Source: Atopsyche davidsoni
Taxonomy: Eukaryota > Arthropoda > Insecta > Trichoptera > Hydrobiosidae
Assembly (NCBI GenBank): GCA_022113835.1
Contig: JAILWY010000024.1
Coordinates: forward strand, 4,592,501 to 4,656,500
Length of the DNA: 64,000 bases
Direction: 5' to 3'
The number at the start of each line of letters is the position of its first letter. Position 1 is the first letter of the stretch. Both the position numbers and the translations under genes were made by a program. Under the pieces are notes generated by a model, which was not told where the DNA came from, searched no databases, and was given only the letters and a program-made list of their open reading frames with translations. Positions 50,996-61,952 of this stretch are shown here, one piece after another.

Positions 50996-51154
50996 CTATT
51001 CGGGGGGAAGCTCTGGCGTCCTTTTGAAGTCATTGAATGCATTCGGACGTCGAGGCTTCGGTGGCTCGATAATAGTGCAATCAGCCTCGGGATCTGCTGC
51101 AGTCACTTGCCCCAGGACAAGTTGCATTCCTGCAAAGGCAGCTATATCCTGTTG
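50996..51154 (-). CDS. Candidate terminal coding exon of an unknown gene
   Basis: On the minus strand an open frame of 52 codons plus stop (50996-50998) follows an acceptor. Either CTGCTTAG at 51155 or the better GCTGCCTTTGCAG about 20 bases further in could serve. The peptide runs from QQDIAAFAGMQLVLGQV through TAADPEADCTIIEPPKPRRP to KRTPELPPE. Its amino-acid use looks like a real acidic/proline-rich C terminus, and its G+C is well above the flanks. A possible AATAAA lies about 165 bases downstream. I do not recognise the protein and see no upstream exon in the window. GC islands lower stop frequency, so chance remains possible. Confidence 0.33.
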   Translation of the reverse strand, partial: QQDIAAFAGMQLVLGQVTAADPEADCTIIEPPKPRRPNAFNDFKRTPELPPE

Positions 51155-51511
51155 CTAAGCAGAATGTTGGATCGAAAACACAAATTTATCATTGCTCACC
51201 CTCGAAAATATGCGATGCTTCTATAGTTTTTTATGAAACCTAACAGTTAAACGGCGTTTACGGGTTGAATACACCCTAAGATTTGTAAAACTGTAAAATA
51301 TTTTTAAAAAGGTTTTTATAAGTAAATTACATTTTAAGGTTTAATATAACCTTAGGTTATATGAGGCAATCTCCTTGTTTCTGAATTTTACACGCAATTG
51401 TTGATTTCTCGATGACATGTATTAGATATTACTGACTTAAAAGTATTATATATACATTTAAATGTATCTGTAAATAATAACTGGATCGCACTGGATTCAA
51501 AGCTTTTATAT
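51155..51511. other. Gene-free AT-rich DNA
   Basis: If the exon call at 50996 is right, this is intron on the minus strand. I see nothing else in it. Confidence 0.3.
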
Positions 51512-51576
51512 AATATTTTTGAGTAAAATACTTGAGTGATTTTCCACATGTTCGTTTTTATTAGTGACCGGTTTCA
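51512..51576 (-). repeat. Family B repeat fragment
   Basis: TATTTTTGAGTAAAATACTT, then GATTTTCCACATGTTCG, then GTGACCGGTTTC match the other copies in reverse orientation. The copy is cut just after the GGTTTC side of the core. Confidence 0.7.
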
Positions 51577-52489
51577 CGCAGAGTGAGATTATATATATAA
51601 ATAAGCAAACAATTGTTAGAAGGAGAGGTTGTTAGAGTAAGAGAGAGTGATTGTCAGGTGGTAAGGGCTAGTGTGATTTTAATGTACCTGACAAGTGGAT
51701 TCTATATAATTTTTATATTAATGGGGTCTTATCTAGAGTAGTGGCTTTGGGCTGTAGCAGCAGTTATCCTGTGTTGATGTTTGTCCTGTAGTGTGTTTAT
51801 CTGTAAAATATTGCTTTTATATAATATGAAAGTATTATCGCTATCAATTATTTAAATAATAAATCCAACGAAACAAACAAAACTTCAGACTAATAGAAAA
51901 TTATTATAAGCCTGAATGTAATTTCCCGACAAATTCACCGGATTACCAAAAGTAAAATACGTTTATTTTTAATGATAATGCCGAAAGTATTAAAGTTTCA
52001 TTATTAAATCCTCGCTTCTAAGCAAAATAATCCTGAGGGTGTAGCCTTTGTTAGAAAACACAATATTACGCACATCCGTTCGGGTCCCGGAAGTTCGGAC
52101 GCCGATTTGTATCCTTTCCGCGCGCTTAGCCACCAAGTGTTGTGAATAATTGGGGTATGAGTAAACGTCAACTCGACTATCTGTCCCGGATGGAGCACCT
52201 CACTTATGGTCACCGCAATAATCAGTCCCCTTCCATCCAGGCCGCGGTGAAGTGGGTACTCCGGTCCTCTCGCAGGTCCTCCGCTCTAATCTCGGTATAC
52301 TACTTTTTTTCTAGATATTAAGCCTGAAGAGAGACTTGTTATATTCATCATAATTATCGAGAAGTATGTGAGCTCTGACTTATGAGGGCTGATCCCTTTG
52401 ATGGGTTCTTTTTTTTGTGATTTCCGAGTCAGCTCCGTGACTCGGAAATCGAAATCGTGTCGATTTTTTCACAATAAATTTAATATTAT
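51577..52489. other. Gene-free DNA with a strong GC island
   Basis: The island at 52005-52300 has GCGCGC, CCGCGG-type words and a 69-codon minus frame (52004-52213) without recognisable domain. A stretch at 51620-51690 is purine-rich (GAGAGAG). A perfect hairpin follows at 52419. Confidence 0.35.
52419..52450. repeat. Perfect 13-bp inverted repeat
   Basis: GATTTCCGAGTCA, a six-base loop GCTCCG, and the exact reverse complement TGACTCGGAAATC. The arms contain AP-1-like TGACTC. It lies just before the diverged repeat copy at 52490 but is not found in the other copies. Confidence 0.7.
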
Positions 52490-52775
52490 ATTAAACCATT
52501 TTTAATTACTTAATCATATAAAGTCTTGAAAAAAAATGATAAAATAACCACTTTTCAACACAAAAGTTTGTTTTAAGTTTTTTTATTATTTTTATTTTTG
52601 AACTAATTCCTTACCATAGATTTATATGTAATCTTTTAATTTCTATTTAAAAAAAGATACCTTAATGCTTAGGATTCTAGATCCGTTGGTCATAATGATC
52701 TCCAAATTCTAAAGCTTCAATCGAGAAAACACATATTCATAGTATTAAAAGTTAATTTATAAGAAATATATTTAA
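52490..52775 (-). mobile_element. Diverged copy of the 552/19013/24301 element family
   Basis: Colinear words with 19380-19640 include TAAAATAACCACTTTTCAA, AATCTTTTAATTTCTATT, TCCAAATTCTAAAGCTTCAA and AAAACACATATTCATAGTAT. It is far more diverged than the other copies and lacks both ends, so it is the oldest member here. Confidence 0.6.
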
Positions 52776-55700
52776 GCCTATTGGCAGACGATTATCATAA
52801 TTGATTACAAAACAACTTATCTCGGTATTAGAAACGGAAAAATATTATGTAGAGGAATTTAATTACGAAGAAAAATTTATTCAGAGAATTAAATAATTTT
52901 AAGTGATTTAGTATATTATTATTTTCTATTTTATACTCTGTTTATAAAAAAAACAGCTTCGCACATAGTCAATACAAATTATTATGGTTATTGATAAAAT
53001 TTTGTTATCTCTAAATATAGTTACAGCCATTGAGTAATTATTATATTTTATGAATTATTTATAGATTTCGGGATAGTTGTTAATTTATTCACAGTGTATT
53101 GATTATAATTAATGAATTAAAAATTGGTAAACGCAAAGCAAGAAACATTTCAGGTATTTTTTCGGATACAGTGTTTTGGTTACAAAAAATAAGTTTGGCT
53201 GAGGCTGTGTACAAAATGTACAACTTTGAAAGAAAGTCCAGACTATATAAAAAAATAGTTTTGAATATATTTAAAACGTCTGTCAGATTGATAGTAACGA
53301 AGTTTTATTGTTAGAAAAAAATATATAAAATATGCGAATATTTTTTTCTAAAAAAAGTAATGAAGAAACTTGGCGTAGCAATAAGTCATTCCTGAAAAAA
53401 ATATATATAATATTGTGAGAATCGCAGTATTCCTACTTTATGATATTTTTCTATATGCGCTGGATGTAAGGTTTTGGGGAGTATATGAGAAGAGACGGCG
53501 GGGGGAGGGAAAAAAATAAAGAATTATTAAAGAAGAAGGGTAGGAAGGAGAGGCGAGTATGTGATAAGAAAAGTTTAGGATTATTTGACGCGATCTATTA
53601 ACCCCGAATGATTTTTTTTGTCCAGTAATTTTTTTTATATAAGCCTACCTTTTATCTCATGTAATTTTTTTGATTTATATTTATCGTACTAGTCATTTTG
53701 TGGAGTTTTCAGTTATTTTTTCAAACGTTTATCATTATTATATATACATATAATTAATGATATTTTAAAATCTCGATATAAAAATTTTGAACTATATTTT
53801 AAATCAATTGTATTTATGTCCATTTGGGATTTCAAAACTGAATTTAAGTAAAACGTTTTGATTCTCAATAGGCTTTATTACTGTGCCTACAGCTAAACTA
53901 TATGACAAGACCGACATTTAAAATGATTAACAATGGTTTGTACCTATTTTAACTATCTCTGAGGCAATGACGTTAACATGACGTAAAGATAATTTCTCAA
54001 ACAGCTCCAAGGTATCACGTTTTTAGACTTCTACATAAAGTCTACTTCATTTATGGAAATTTCCTAGAACATTGCGTATCATATTATTTTATTATCGATT
54101 ATCCCATCTCAAAATTATTTTTAATTTAATTCGATGATTTTGGGTGGCAAGCTTCTTGAAGCTTTCAGTCTTCGGGAAACACATTTTAGTATGAATATAT
54201 TTATAATATAAAGCATTGTTTATTGACTACGACTTAGCACTTTATAAAGTACACCTAAAGTAATGTTGATAAAGTTTTAGTTGCGTATTTCTCATATACT
54301 TGTTGTATTGGCAAACGCCTCGAGAGAAACCAACGTAGCAAACCTTAGACCTAGCAGCTTTCAATACGTGAGATATACCCAAACAAGTAACGCTTGATTA
54401 CCAAGAACTTATTGACAGAGGAAACTACTCCCTTCTAAATTACTGGCAGAACTCAGAGCGATGGAAACAAAGGAGAACGAATGGGGTTTCCTTTGGGGTA
54501 CATAACAGAACCTCTTCACAAGACAGGCTCTTCACTGAACAAAAACTTAATTACTCGTACATATCACAATCCACGGTGTTTTAGGGGCTGAAGAACTCCT
54601 GAAATGCGATTGTCTCGAAGATTGATTTAAAGTTTTTGATTGCGTTTATTTATTTATTGAGATTTGTTATTTTGTTTCTGGAATAAAAGTGTGTACATGT
54701 TTTACTTGTTACTTTGTTTTTAAGCTCGATCAAAATTATTATTGACGATGACTTAAAGGATCTCTTCTGAATGGTACAAGAACTGAAATAAATGTATTGT
54801 ATACAGAAAACATGCTGTATTTTTAAATAAATGCTCAAGCTTTTGTATTAATTTAATATAAAAATAAGAAAATGCAATTAAGGTTTATTCTACATTTTAG
54901 ATGATTATAAAATGTTTTTTATTGTATATTTCTAAGCTTATATATAAATACTGTAACTCAAGCGTATACAGTTGAAAAAGAACATTTTATCACACTAGAC
55001 ATCAGAAAAAATAAAAAGATTCCTTATAAGATTATTATTATGATATTAAATTATAGTTTTTTTTTTATGTACCGAAACGTAGACAAAAAGTTTTCTTTTC
55101 AAGAAGTGAAAACTTACGCTCACATTTTTTTCCTAGAAACGAAAAGCAAAATTTATGAAAGTTGAAATAAAAAGGTAGCTTAATAAAAGCAAAAGTGTGT
55201 TTATTATCTTGTTAAGGAATTTGTTTTAATGGAACCTTCGAACGGGGTAGCAAAGTGCATAATGTAGGATTATCTAAAAAGGGTGGTTTCGTAAAGCCTT
55301 TAAAATTTAAGACAATCTTACGGTTGCGTCTCCCCGAGGGGTGAAAATGGTGAACTGTGATGGTGGCAGCGGCCATTTTGAATGTTGAAACACGACGTGG
55401 AAAATAATAAGAAGAGATTACTTGATTACTGCACAATAGAAAGGGGGGTTTTGTGACGTAATTGTCTAAAATACAATTTTATCATTAAAATCGTTTGATA
55501 AATTTGAGTTATTAAAAACGCTTCGCAAAATAGCTGAGCATTATTTTGCAAACTTATCAAACAATTATATAATGCAATATTAATTATACGTTCTGTGACC
55601 AACTTTGTATTTAATTTTAGTGGCGGGTCCAAAAAAGGTTGAGAGTAAAATCGACTTTTAAAACCTACAAACATTTATATTACCTTTAATCATTATCTGC

Positions 55701-58374
55701 TTTATATTTATTACATATAAATTAAAATTAAATATTATATAACGTGAAAAAAAAGTGCATAATTGTTTTTAAGAATTTTACAGGAGTATTCTACATAAAT
55801 ATATGTAGTATATATATTTTCTCTTTTATACTTACTTCATCAAAATTACTAAAGAAATTGCTTTTCCGTATGATAAATGGTTTTCTCATTGAAATATCTA
55901 ATAACAAAGCTGGCATTCTCTTGCAATATTTTCTCGGAAAACTATTTCTATAATCAAACCAAAAAAACCTTATTCCGGTTTTTATATTATATCAGGAATA
56001 TACATGTTAGGATGGGCGATGAAAACATTTTACGTGAACATCAATTCGCTTTATGCTTGCTGAAGCTTAGATCTTATTTTAAAGGTTTATTTAAAACAAG
56101 TTGGTTGTTTTTTTTTATTGAATTAATTTACTATAAAATAACAGACATTTTCTTTGTAAAAAAAAGGCTTCGTTTGAACTTAAATTGGTTTATTCAAAGC
56201 TGAAATAAAAATCGGAATGGATTGTATTCAGATAAACAAGGGATTAAAACTCTGGCGAATATACAATACAAACTCCGTTTTATTATTTCGCTCGCCGCCC
56301 AAACTAAACGATATAGTTTCAAACCAACGGCACGTCTACCGCAACAAAGTGTTTCCAGCGCCACCGGAAACCGTGTGAAAGCCTCCAGTTTACCTTAACA
56401 CACAGCCTTAAATACGGCCTGGCACGATACTACCCCTGAAAGTCAGAAGCCTGAAAGAAACTACTGTAAGATGCCGCGCTTCGTGAACCGCCAGTTAAAC
56501 AAAACAATTCTCAAAATATTTTCAGCTCCACGTGTTTTTTTTAATCACACTTTTAAGACAATACTATTTTTAATACTCGTACATACAATTTGACACAAAT
56601 AATTTCGTCAAATCAAAACGCAGTATAAAACTGAAAAACGGTCATATTTAAACTCACATTTCAAAGCATTACTTAGTAGTGAACAGAATTGCAGAAATTT
56701 AGATTTTTTACAGAAATTCTTATCCAGCGAGATTAAGCCTGTCTCACATGGTTGCAGCGTATAATGTTTCAGGATATCCGATGTAATACGACGTCTGTTT
56801 TTGTGTCTAAACAAGCTGTATCCTTGGACAAAGCGCCGAAATAATCTTAGTGAAAACAAATACCTCTGTAAAGGGGATGCCACGCCGCAAAAAACACGGA
56901 CCAGAGAAAAATACACGAATGTATTGTATATGTAGTGAAATACATCAAAAGTGATTTTATAAAACAGTGAAAAAAATTGAATTATTAACTGAAAAAAATA
57001 CACATATAGAACTTAAATAAAGCTTTAGAAATAAATACTTAAAATTGAAAAAAAAAAAAAAGTATAATATGTGTTTGCTAATACAATTTTTTTTGTTTCC
57101 TGAAAACACAAAAATATTATATTAAGCTTAAAATCTAAACACTGTCTGTGGAAAAATATTCAGTATTATTTCTTCACAGAATGTTATATATAAGAGTAAA
57201 CGTACTTCAGGAGAAATTGCTACAATGTTTAATATTATATTATATTGAGAAAAGTTTTGAATATATTAAATATTGTATTAGTAATGTTTCATATTATTAC
57301 AAGTTGATTTAAAAATCAAATAAATAAAATGCTTATTATATAAAGTTAATGCTCAGCAAGCACCTTGTTTACTTTAAATAAACATAATAAAGTAAAATAA
57401 ACAGTTAAAAACGAAAGTGTTTTCATTTTTTTATTATTCATAATTTTTAACAACTCGCCTACAAATTATTAAAGCTGCAAATTATAGTTAAGTCGACATG
57501 TTAACGCGTGTGTAAAGCCGTTAAGGATTACAAATAACATTAATCTTAATTTAAACAATTTTGTAAAATATTTTTATAACTGTGGTCTATTATAAATCTT
57601 TCATTGTATCATTTGGGAGTTGAATAAAAAAAATATTAAAAGGTTTTACTTTGGACTTGTGTTGACACAATAATATTTTGGTCTCATTGATAAATAAATG
57701 GCGTGAGATCACATTTATAAACTTTAATTATATAAAGTTAAAATATCAATATTTTTTATGCTTGTGATGAAGATTTTTTGTGTAAGCTAATTTTTAAAAA
57801 TATATATTATTTATCTATACATAATTCCTGTTTTTTTTTTTAATTATTGTTGTGACAAAAGAGAGTATTATTTTGATTATATTATTAATAAACCCATAAT
57901 ATAATACTGCATTTCTTTTTAGTGTTCAAATATAAATATATGTTCATGTAAACCTGAAGTTTGTAGCAAATCAAATTTTGATTTGATGATAAGATCTGTA
58001 ACAAGTGATTTCTAATAACAAATAAATATGTCTGAATAAAAAAGTAGCACTTTATTAACATGTGTGAAAATTTTGCTTAAAAGTCTATCTTTTTACGTCT
58101 AAATCTGTAATGAATTCATTATCTAGCCTTTGGATTATAATAAATCCTGCAATCAATCGTGCTATTTTAAAACTGCCTATATCGCTATTTGACCGATCGA
58201 AATAGTATTTTATTCTTTTAAGCAAGAGATAACATTCCAGGGAATTGGCTTTCAGCATGCAGATATTTATGAATCCAATTCCACCGAAAGAAACATCCAC
58301 GTTCTGCATGGGGATTCCCCATAAAAAATAGCACATCATAATAAATGGCGGTCCTTTGTATCCTCCACACGTTG
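52776..58374. other. Gene-free AT-rich DNA with islands
   Basis: Islands are at 53460-53590 (purine-rich), 54300-54560, 55235-55400 (with GGCCATTTTG), 56270-56490 and 56725-56905. Frames at 55744-56203 (plus) and 56608-57003 (minus, 131 codons) begin in low-complexity AT-rich sequence and show no domain. 57000-58080 is almost pure AT-rich filler. Confidence 0.4.
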
Positions 58375-58602
58375 TTATAGCTCCGCTTTGTTATTTTTTG
58401 TTGGCTCTGGTCGGAGAGGGCAAAAACCTCCCTGCCGAGTCGAGCGGAGGGATGTTTCAACCCTCGGCCAGGATCGCTCCGTGCGGATTGATATCGTCAG
58501 GATCCTGACGGAGGATTTAAATTGCCTGGTCGTTTGCGCCGACGACTTTGAAAAAGAACCTTGCAGAAGATCCTTCGATTGCAGATTATGCGCCATTAGC
58601 AA
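58375..58602 (-). CDS. 75-codon open frame at the edge of a tandem array
   Basis: On the minus strand the frame starts MAHNLQSKDLLQGSFSKSS inside the first array unit. It then leaves the repeat and continues through a unique GC-rich island (58400-58535) that is basic and Arg/Ser-rich, ending NNKAEL. The same start is repeated in unit two and unit four with different tails. No signal peptide or domain is visible. It may be the duplicated 5' end of a small gene, or just a chance frame in a repeat. Confidence 0.22.
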   Translation of the reverse strand: MLMAHNLQSKDLLQGSFSKSSAQTTRQFKSSVRILTISIRTERSWPRVETSLRSTRQGGFCPLRPEPTKNNKAEL

Positions 58603-58785
58603 AAGCTCATTGACTTTTCATGGCTTTTTATAATACACAATCTATTTACTCTTTGTGTACTTTTTGATGGTTCTGAAAACACTTAAGTCAATATTGCTCC
58701 TAAAACTGCATTTCATACGTCAATATGTATCTTTTGATTCAATACAACATTTTTAAAAAAAAATAATTATGAAATTTTATTTAGT

Positions 58786-58956
58786 TTAATCTCCCCATTC
58801 TGTTGTTTGCGCATGGCTGCCATTTTGTACCCTGAAGATGTGTAAAAGATCGGTAATGGAGTAGTGGACTTGGAATGATTGTGGAGGGAACATTTGCGTC
58901 GATGACTTAGAAAAAGAACCTTGCAGAAGATCCTTCGATTGCAGATTATACGCCAT
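58786..58956 (-). CDS. 56-codon open frame in array unit two
   Basis: It starts MAYNLQSKDLLQGSFSKSST, then continues QMFPPQSFQVHYSITDLLHI to a stop at 58786. The start matches unit one and unit four. In unit three a five-base deletion after MAYNL shifts the frame. There is no recognisable domain, and coding status is unproven. Confidence 0.2.
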   Translation of the reverse strand: MAYNLQSKDLLQGSFSKSSTQMFPPQSFQVHYSITDLLHIFRVQNGSHAQTTEWGD

Positions 58957-59502
58957 TAGCTCATTGACTTTTCGTGGCTTATTATAATAAACAATCTATT
59001 TACTCTTTATGTACTTTTTGACGGTTTCAAAGACACCAAAGTTGATGAATCTTTTGATTCAAAATGACAATTTTTTAAAAATAAAATACCCGAAAATTAT
59101 TTATGAAATTTTATTAAGTTTAATATCTTTAATTCTGTTGTTTGCGCATGGCTGCCATTCTGTACCCTGAAGGTGAGTAAAAGATCGGTAATAGAGTAGT
59201 GTAGTGGACTTGGAATGATTGTGGAGAGAACATTTGCGTCGATGACTTAGAAAAAGAACCTTGCAGAAGATCCTTTCAGATTATACGCCATTAGAAAAAC
59301 CACATTGACTTTTCATGGCTTATTATAATAAACAATCTATTTACTCTTTATGTACTTTTTGATGGTTTCGAAGACACCAAAGTTGATTTTGCTCCTAAAA
59401 TTGCATTTCATACGTCAATATGTATCTTTTGATTCAAAGCGACAATTTTTAAAATAAAAATATAAAATAACAAAAAAATAATTATGATATATTTAATTCA
59501 GA

Positions 59503-59709
59503 TTAATCGGTTAGGACTTGTCTATTAAGATAAACTCTCCCACTCTCCCCATTCTGTTGTTTGTACATGGCTGCCATTCTGTGCCCTAGGGTGTGTAAAG
59601 GATCGGTAATGGAGTAGTGAACTTGGAATGATTGTGTAGGGAATAATTGCGTCGATGACATAGAAAAAGAACCTTGCAGAAGATCCTTTGATTGCAGATT
59701 ATACGCCAT
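59503..59709 (-). CDS. 68-codon open frame in array unit four
   Basis: It starts MAYNLQSKDLLQGSFSMSST and continues with a tail related to that of unit two (PTQSFQVHYSITD). Indels then shift it to a new C terminus ending RQVLTD. Differences from unit two change amino acids freely, which does not suggest strong protein selection. Confidence 0.2.
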   Translation of the reverse strand: MAYNLQSKDLLQGSFSMSSTQLFPTQSFQVHYSITDPLHTLGHRMAAMYKQQNGESGRVYLNRQVLTD

Positions 59710-59765
59710 TAGTAAAAGCTCATTGATTTTTCTTTGTGTACTTTCTGGTTTTGAAGACTATTGAT

Positions 59766-60904
59766 GCTATTGGGCAGCATTTCGATACCGGGGACCCATT
59801 ACACTATATTCTCAAAAAAAAACATAAACACTGACTCAGCATGAGTATATGCTCAGTACAATGTTCGCCAACCTCCTCTGAGGAGAAGCACTTGATGAAT
59901 AACATATTTATCGAATTTCTGCTTACGTCGTTGAAGATAAAAACGTTATACTCAATTCAATATAATAGTAATACGTTTTGTAGCAATTTCTTTTAACACA
60001 CACACTGAAGTCTCTAAGTGGCCTGAAAATTGACTGCACGAGAACATTCGCAGTAAATATATTCATTTTCAACCAATAAAATTAAACTCACTTGAGGTAT
60101 AAAGCGACTGTACGTTTCAAAATTATACCCATTTTGTCAATGTGCTCAGTATACTCTTTATACATAGTCAAAGTAATACGGTAATATATGTATTGTTTTT
60201 ATATATTAATGTGAATGTAGTATAATATTTTCAGGTTATTGGCCGTGCCCAAACTCAACATGAAAATTTCTGTTAACAAATAAATTTTATATGTATTTTA
60301 TAACTACCCAATTATTTATTTTAATTACTAATTTGAGTGAGATGATTATAATTTTAACACATATATATAGCCACATATACACATCTATCACTCACACATG
60401 CTCATAATTTTGAGCCGGTCATTTACTAAATCATTATTAAATTAAATCCCAGCTGGGAGATAAGGCTGGCCTAGTGAGCCTTCGACCCCGTAGAAGTTAA
60501 CAAAAACTAACCCCGCATTAGCCAGGAGGGTTGGGGCGGCAGATGCTGGGGTCAAAATTGCCGGACTTGCTGAACTTGTCCAATATAGATGCTAGAGGGT
60601 GCTTTATTAGGTTTAAAAATGAAATCCTATTGACGAGTTTTGTGGGGTTCTTTGTGAGGGTGCTTAGACAGCTTTTGAAAAAGTAGAGAGTTTCAAAATC
60701 TTTGAATTATAGTTTTCCTCAAAATTAAAAATTGCGTGAATATTGCATAACAGTGTTTGACATGAATTAAAGGCTGTATTGATTGTATTAAGTATAAATG
60801 ATACGACATCATGTGTGATTTTCGTTGAAAAAAAAAAATTTGTAAAATAGTATATTACTAATATGATTCGGCACATTAGTTCACATATAGAAGATTATTA
60901 AAGA
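59766..60904. other. Gene-free DNA with one island
   Basis: The island at 60445-60660 (CAGCTGGGAG, GGTTGGGGCGGCAGATGC) has a short frame VKIAGLAELVQY that I cannot assign; it may be a retroelement scrap. The rest is AT-rich. Confidence 0.35.
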
Positions 60905-60995
60905 AATTCTCAGAAAAATATAATCGTGATTTGTGTGGGATTTGAACCCACATCCCCAGGCTTACATGGCCGGTGTACTGACCTTTGTACTAACG
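60905..60995 (-). repeat. tRNA-Thr-like relic (SINE head or tRNA pseudogene)
   Basis: Read on the minus strand, GTGGG-TTCAAAT-CCCAC forms a perfect five-pair T arm with a B box (GGTTCAAATCC, 10 of 11). It is preceded by an anticodon arm CCGGC-CATGTAA-GCCTG whose loop carries TGT (threonine) and has one stem mismatch. The D arm (GGTCAGTACAC) is poor and no acceptor stem pairs. The 3' side TTTTTCTGAGAATTTCTTTA resembles the arms of the palindrome at 63682, which suggests a SINE tail rather than a plain tRNA gene. Confidence 0.6.
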
Positions 60996-61075
60996 AATCA
61001 CATCCATTAATCTAACAATCATACTCTACATATGAACCAATGTGCCCATGCCAACCAATTAATGGATGTGATTCA
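60985..61075. repeat. Inverted repeat beside the tRNA-like relic
   Basis: GAATCACATCCATTAATC and CAATTAATGGATGTGATTC face each other across about 45 bases. They are not part of the tRNA-like fold and may mark the edge of a small inserted element. Confidence 0.55.
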
Positions 61076-61952
61076 TTGTGTCTAATTATATTAGTAATAA
61101 TATAATAAACCCGTAATGGATAATAAATACGCATCTGATTGACGTTCAATCCAAAAAATAGACATACGTAAAATAGAATAGATAAGTTCTTTTTCACAAC
61201 GCTTTGCCTTCAGTGGTAGCATTAAGTTAAAAAAAGTTGGAAAATACTTTTATTTTTTTTTCATGTTTATTGGTTTTTATGAAATTCGGGAGCATTCAAT
61301 AAAAATAGACGCCATACAAAATCATTGTTTTACAACAAATAATTATTCTACTTCCGAAAGCCAGGAAACAGCAAAGAGAAGTAGATAACGAGATTGCTTT
61401 CCAAAAAACCCGAATACACACACATTACCCACTTGTTCTCGATTTTTTATGTGTGTAATTTTTCAGGTAATGTTTCAGCCCAAAAGATATACGGCTACGA
61501 CGTACTAAAGCGTAGACTCAATTCCGCGTTGTTTCAGACTCAATTTGCACCGTGTAGCTCCGCGGTGCTTTAGGGCCTTCATTAAAAAGAGGCTTCGCAG
61601 GTGAGTGACCGTATAAACGTAGGAGGCTTCTTTGAGCACCGGCCGCAGCCTAGTAAAGGTCAACCTTTTGTGTTACTTTTTAGTTTGTTTTAAGGATATT
61701 AGTCTGTGTTGCTGAAACTGAGTGAAAATAACTGCTTAATGGAGGTTGTCTTTGGCACTGTTCGCGCTATAAAGCTTACAGATTTGGCTTTTAAAATGCT
61801 TTTTCGTATGAAAATAAAGCTTTTGCTTACATTTTATATACAAAGTTTTTAAATTTACCTCATATAATCGATTCTCACAAGAATTTAAATAAAAAAATCT
61901 TATGTATTTGTGTCGTGTTTTTTGTCGAGGATTTTTCTAATAGTTGTAAGTA
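61076..61952. other. DNA with a GC island and splice-like sites
   Basis: The island at 61360-61690 carries three TTTCAG acceptor-like sites (61466, 61478, 61537) and a strong donor (61601). I see nothing in 61076-61350 or 61800-61950. Confidence 0.35.
61538..61600 (+). other. Possible small exon
   Basis: The acceptor CGTTGTTTCAG and the donor CGCAG|GTGAGTGAC (a near-perfect consensus) bound 63 bases. One frame is open through (HRVAPRCFRAFIKKRLR, basic). It could equally be an untranslated 5' exon starting further upstream. The frame does not join in phase to the candidate at 62784. Confidence 0.22.

Larger units (their letters stand above)
58533..59765. repeat. Four-unit tandem array, period about 340-410 bp
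   Basis: The anchor TTGCAGAAGATCC recurs at 58561, 58921, 59261 and 59674 (spacings 360, 340, 413). Each unit has ACTTAGAAAAAGAACC before it, then CGCCATTAG, TTGACTTTTCATGGC, AAACAATCTATTTACTC and ATACGTCAATATGTATC. Next come CTGTTGTTTGCGCATGGC, TGCCATTCTGTACCCTGAAG and GGACTTGGAATGATTGTG. The first unit lacks its left part, which is replaced by a GC island, and the fourth is cut short. Differences between units are mostly single bases and short indels. Part of the unit is also at 38950-39010, reversed. Confidence 0.9.

Noticed and set aside
55108..55135. 15-base microexon on the minus strand between TTTCTAG and GTAAGT
   Set aside because: It is too short to evaluate and such pairs are expected by chance in AT-rich DNA.
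55744..56203. Overlapping hydrophobic plus frames of 69 and 108 codons
   Set aside because: They are rich in Ile, Phe, Leu and Lys, as any AT-rich frame would be. Two frames are open at once.
56608..57003. 131-codon minus-strand frame
   Set aside because: The N-terminal third is low-complexity aromatic residues from AT-rich DNA. The middle is more protein-like (SPLQRYLFSLRLFRRF), but there is no family match and no splice support.
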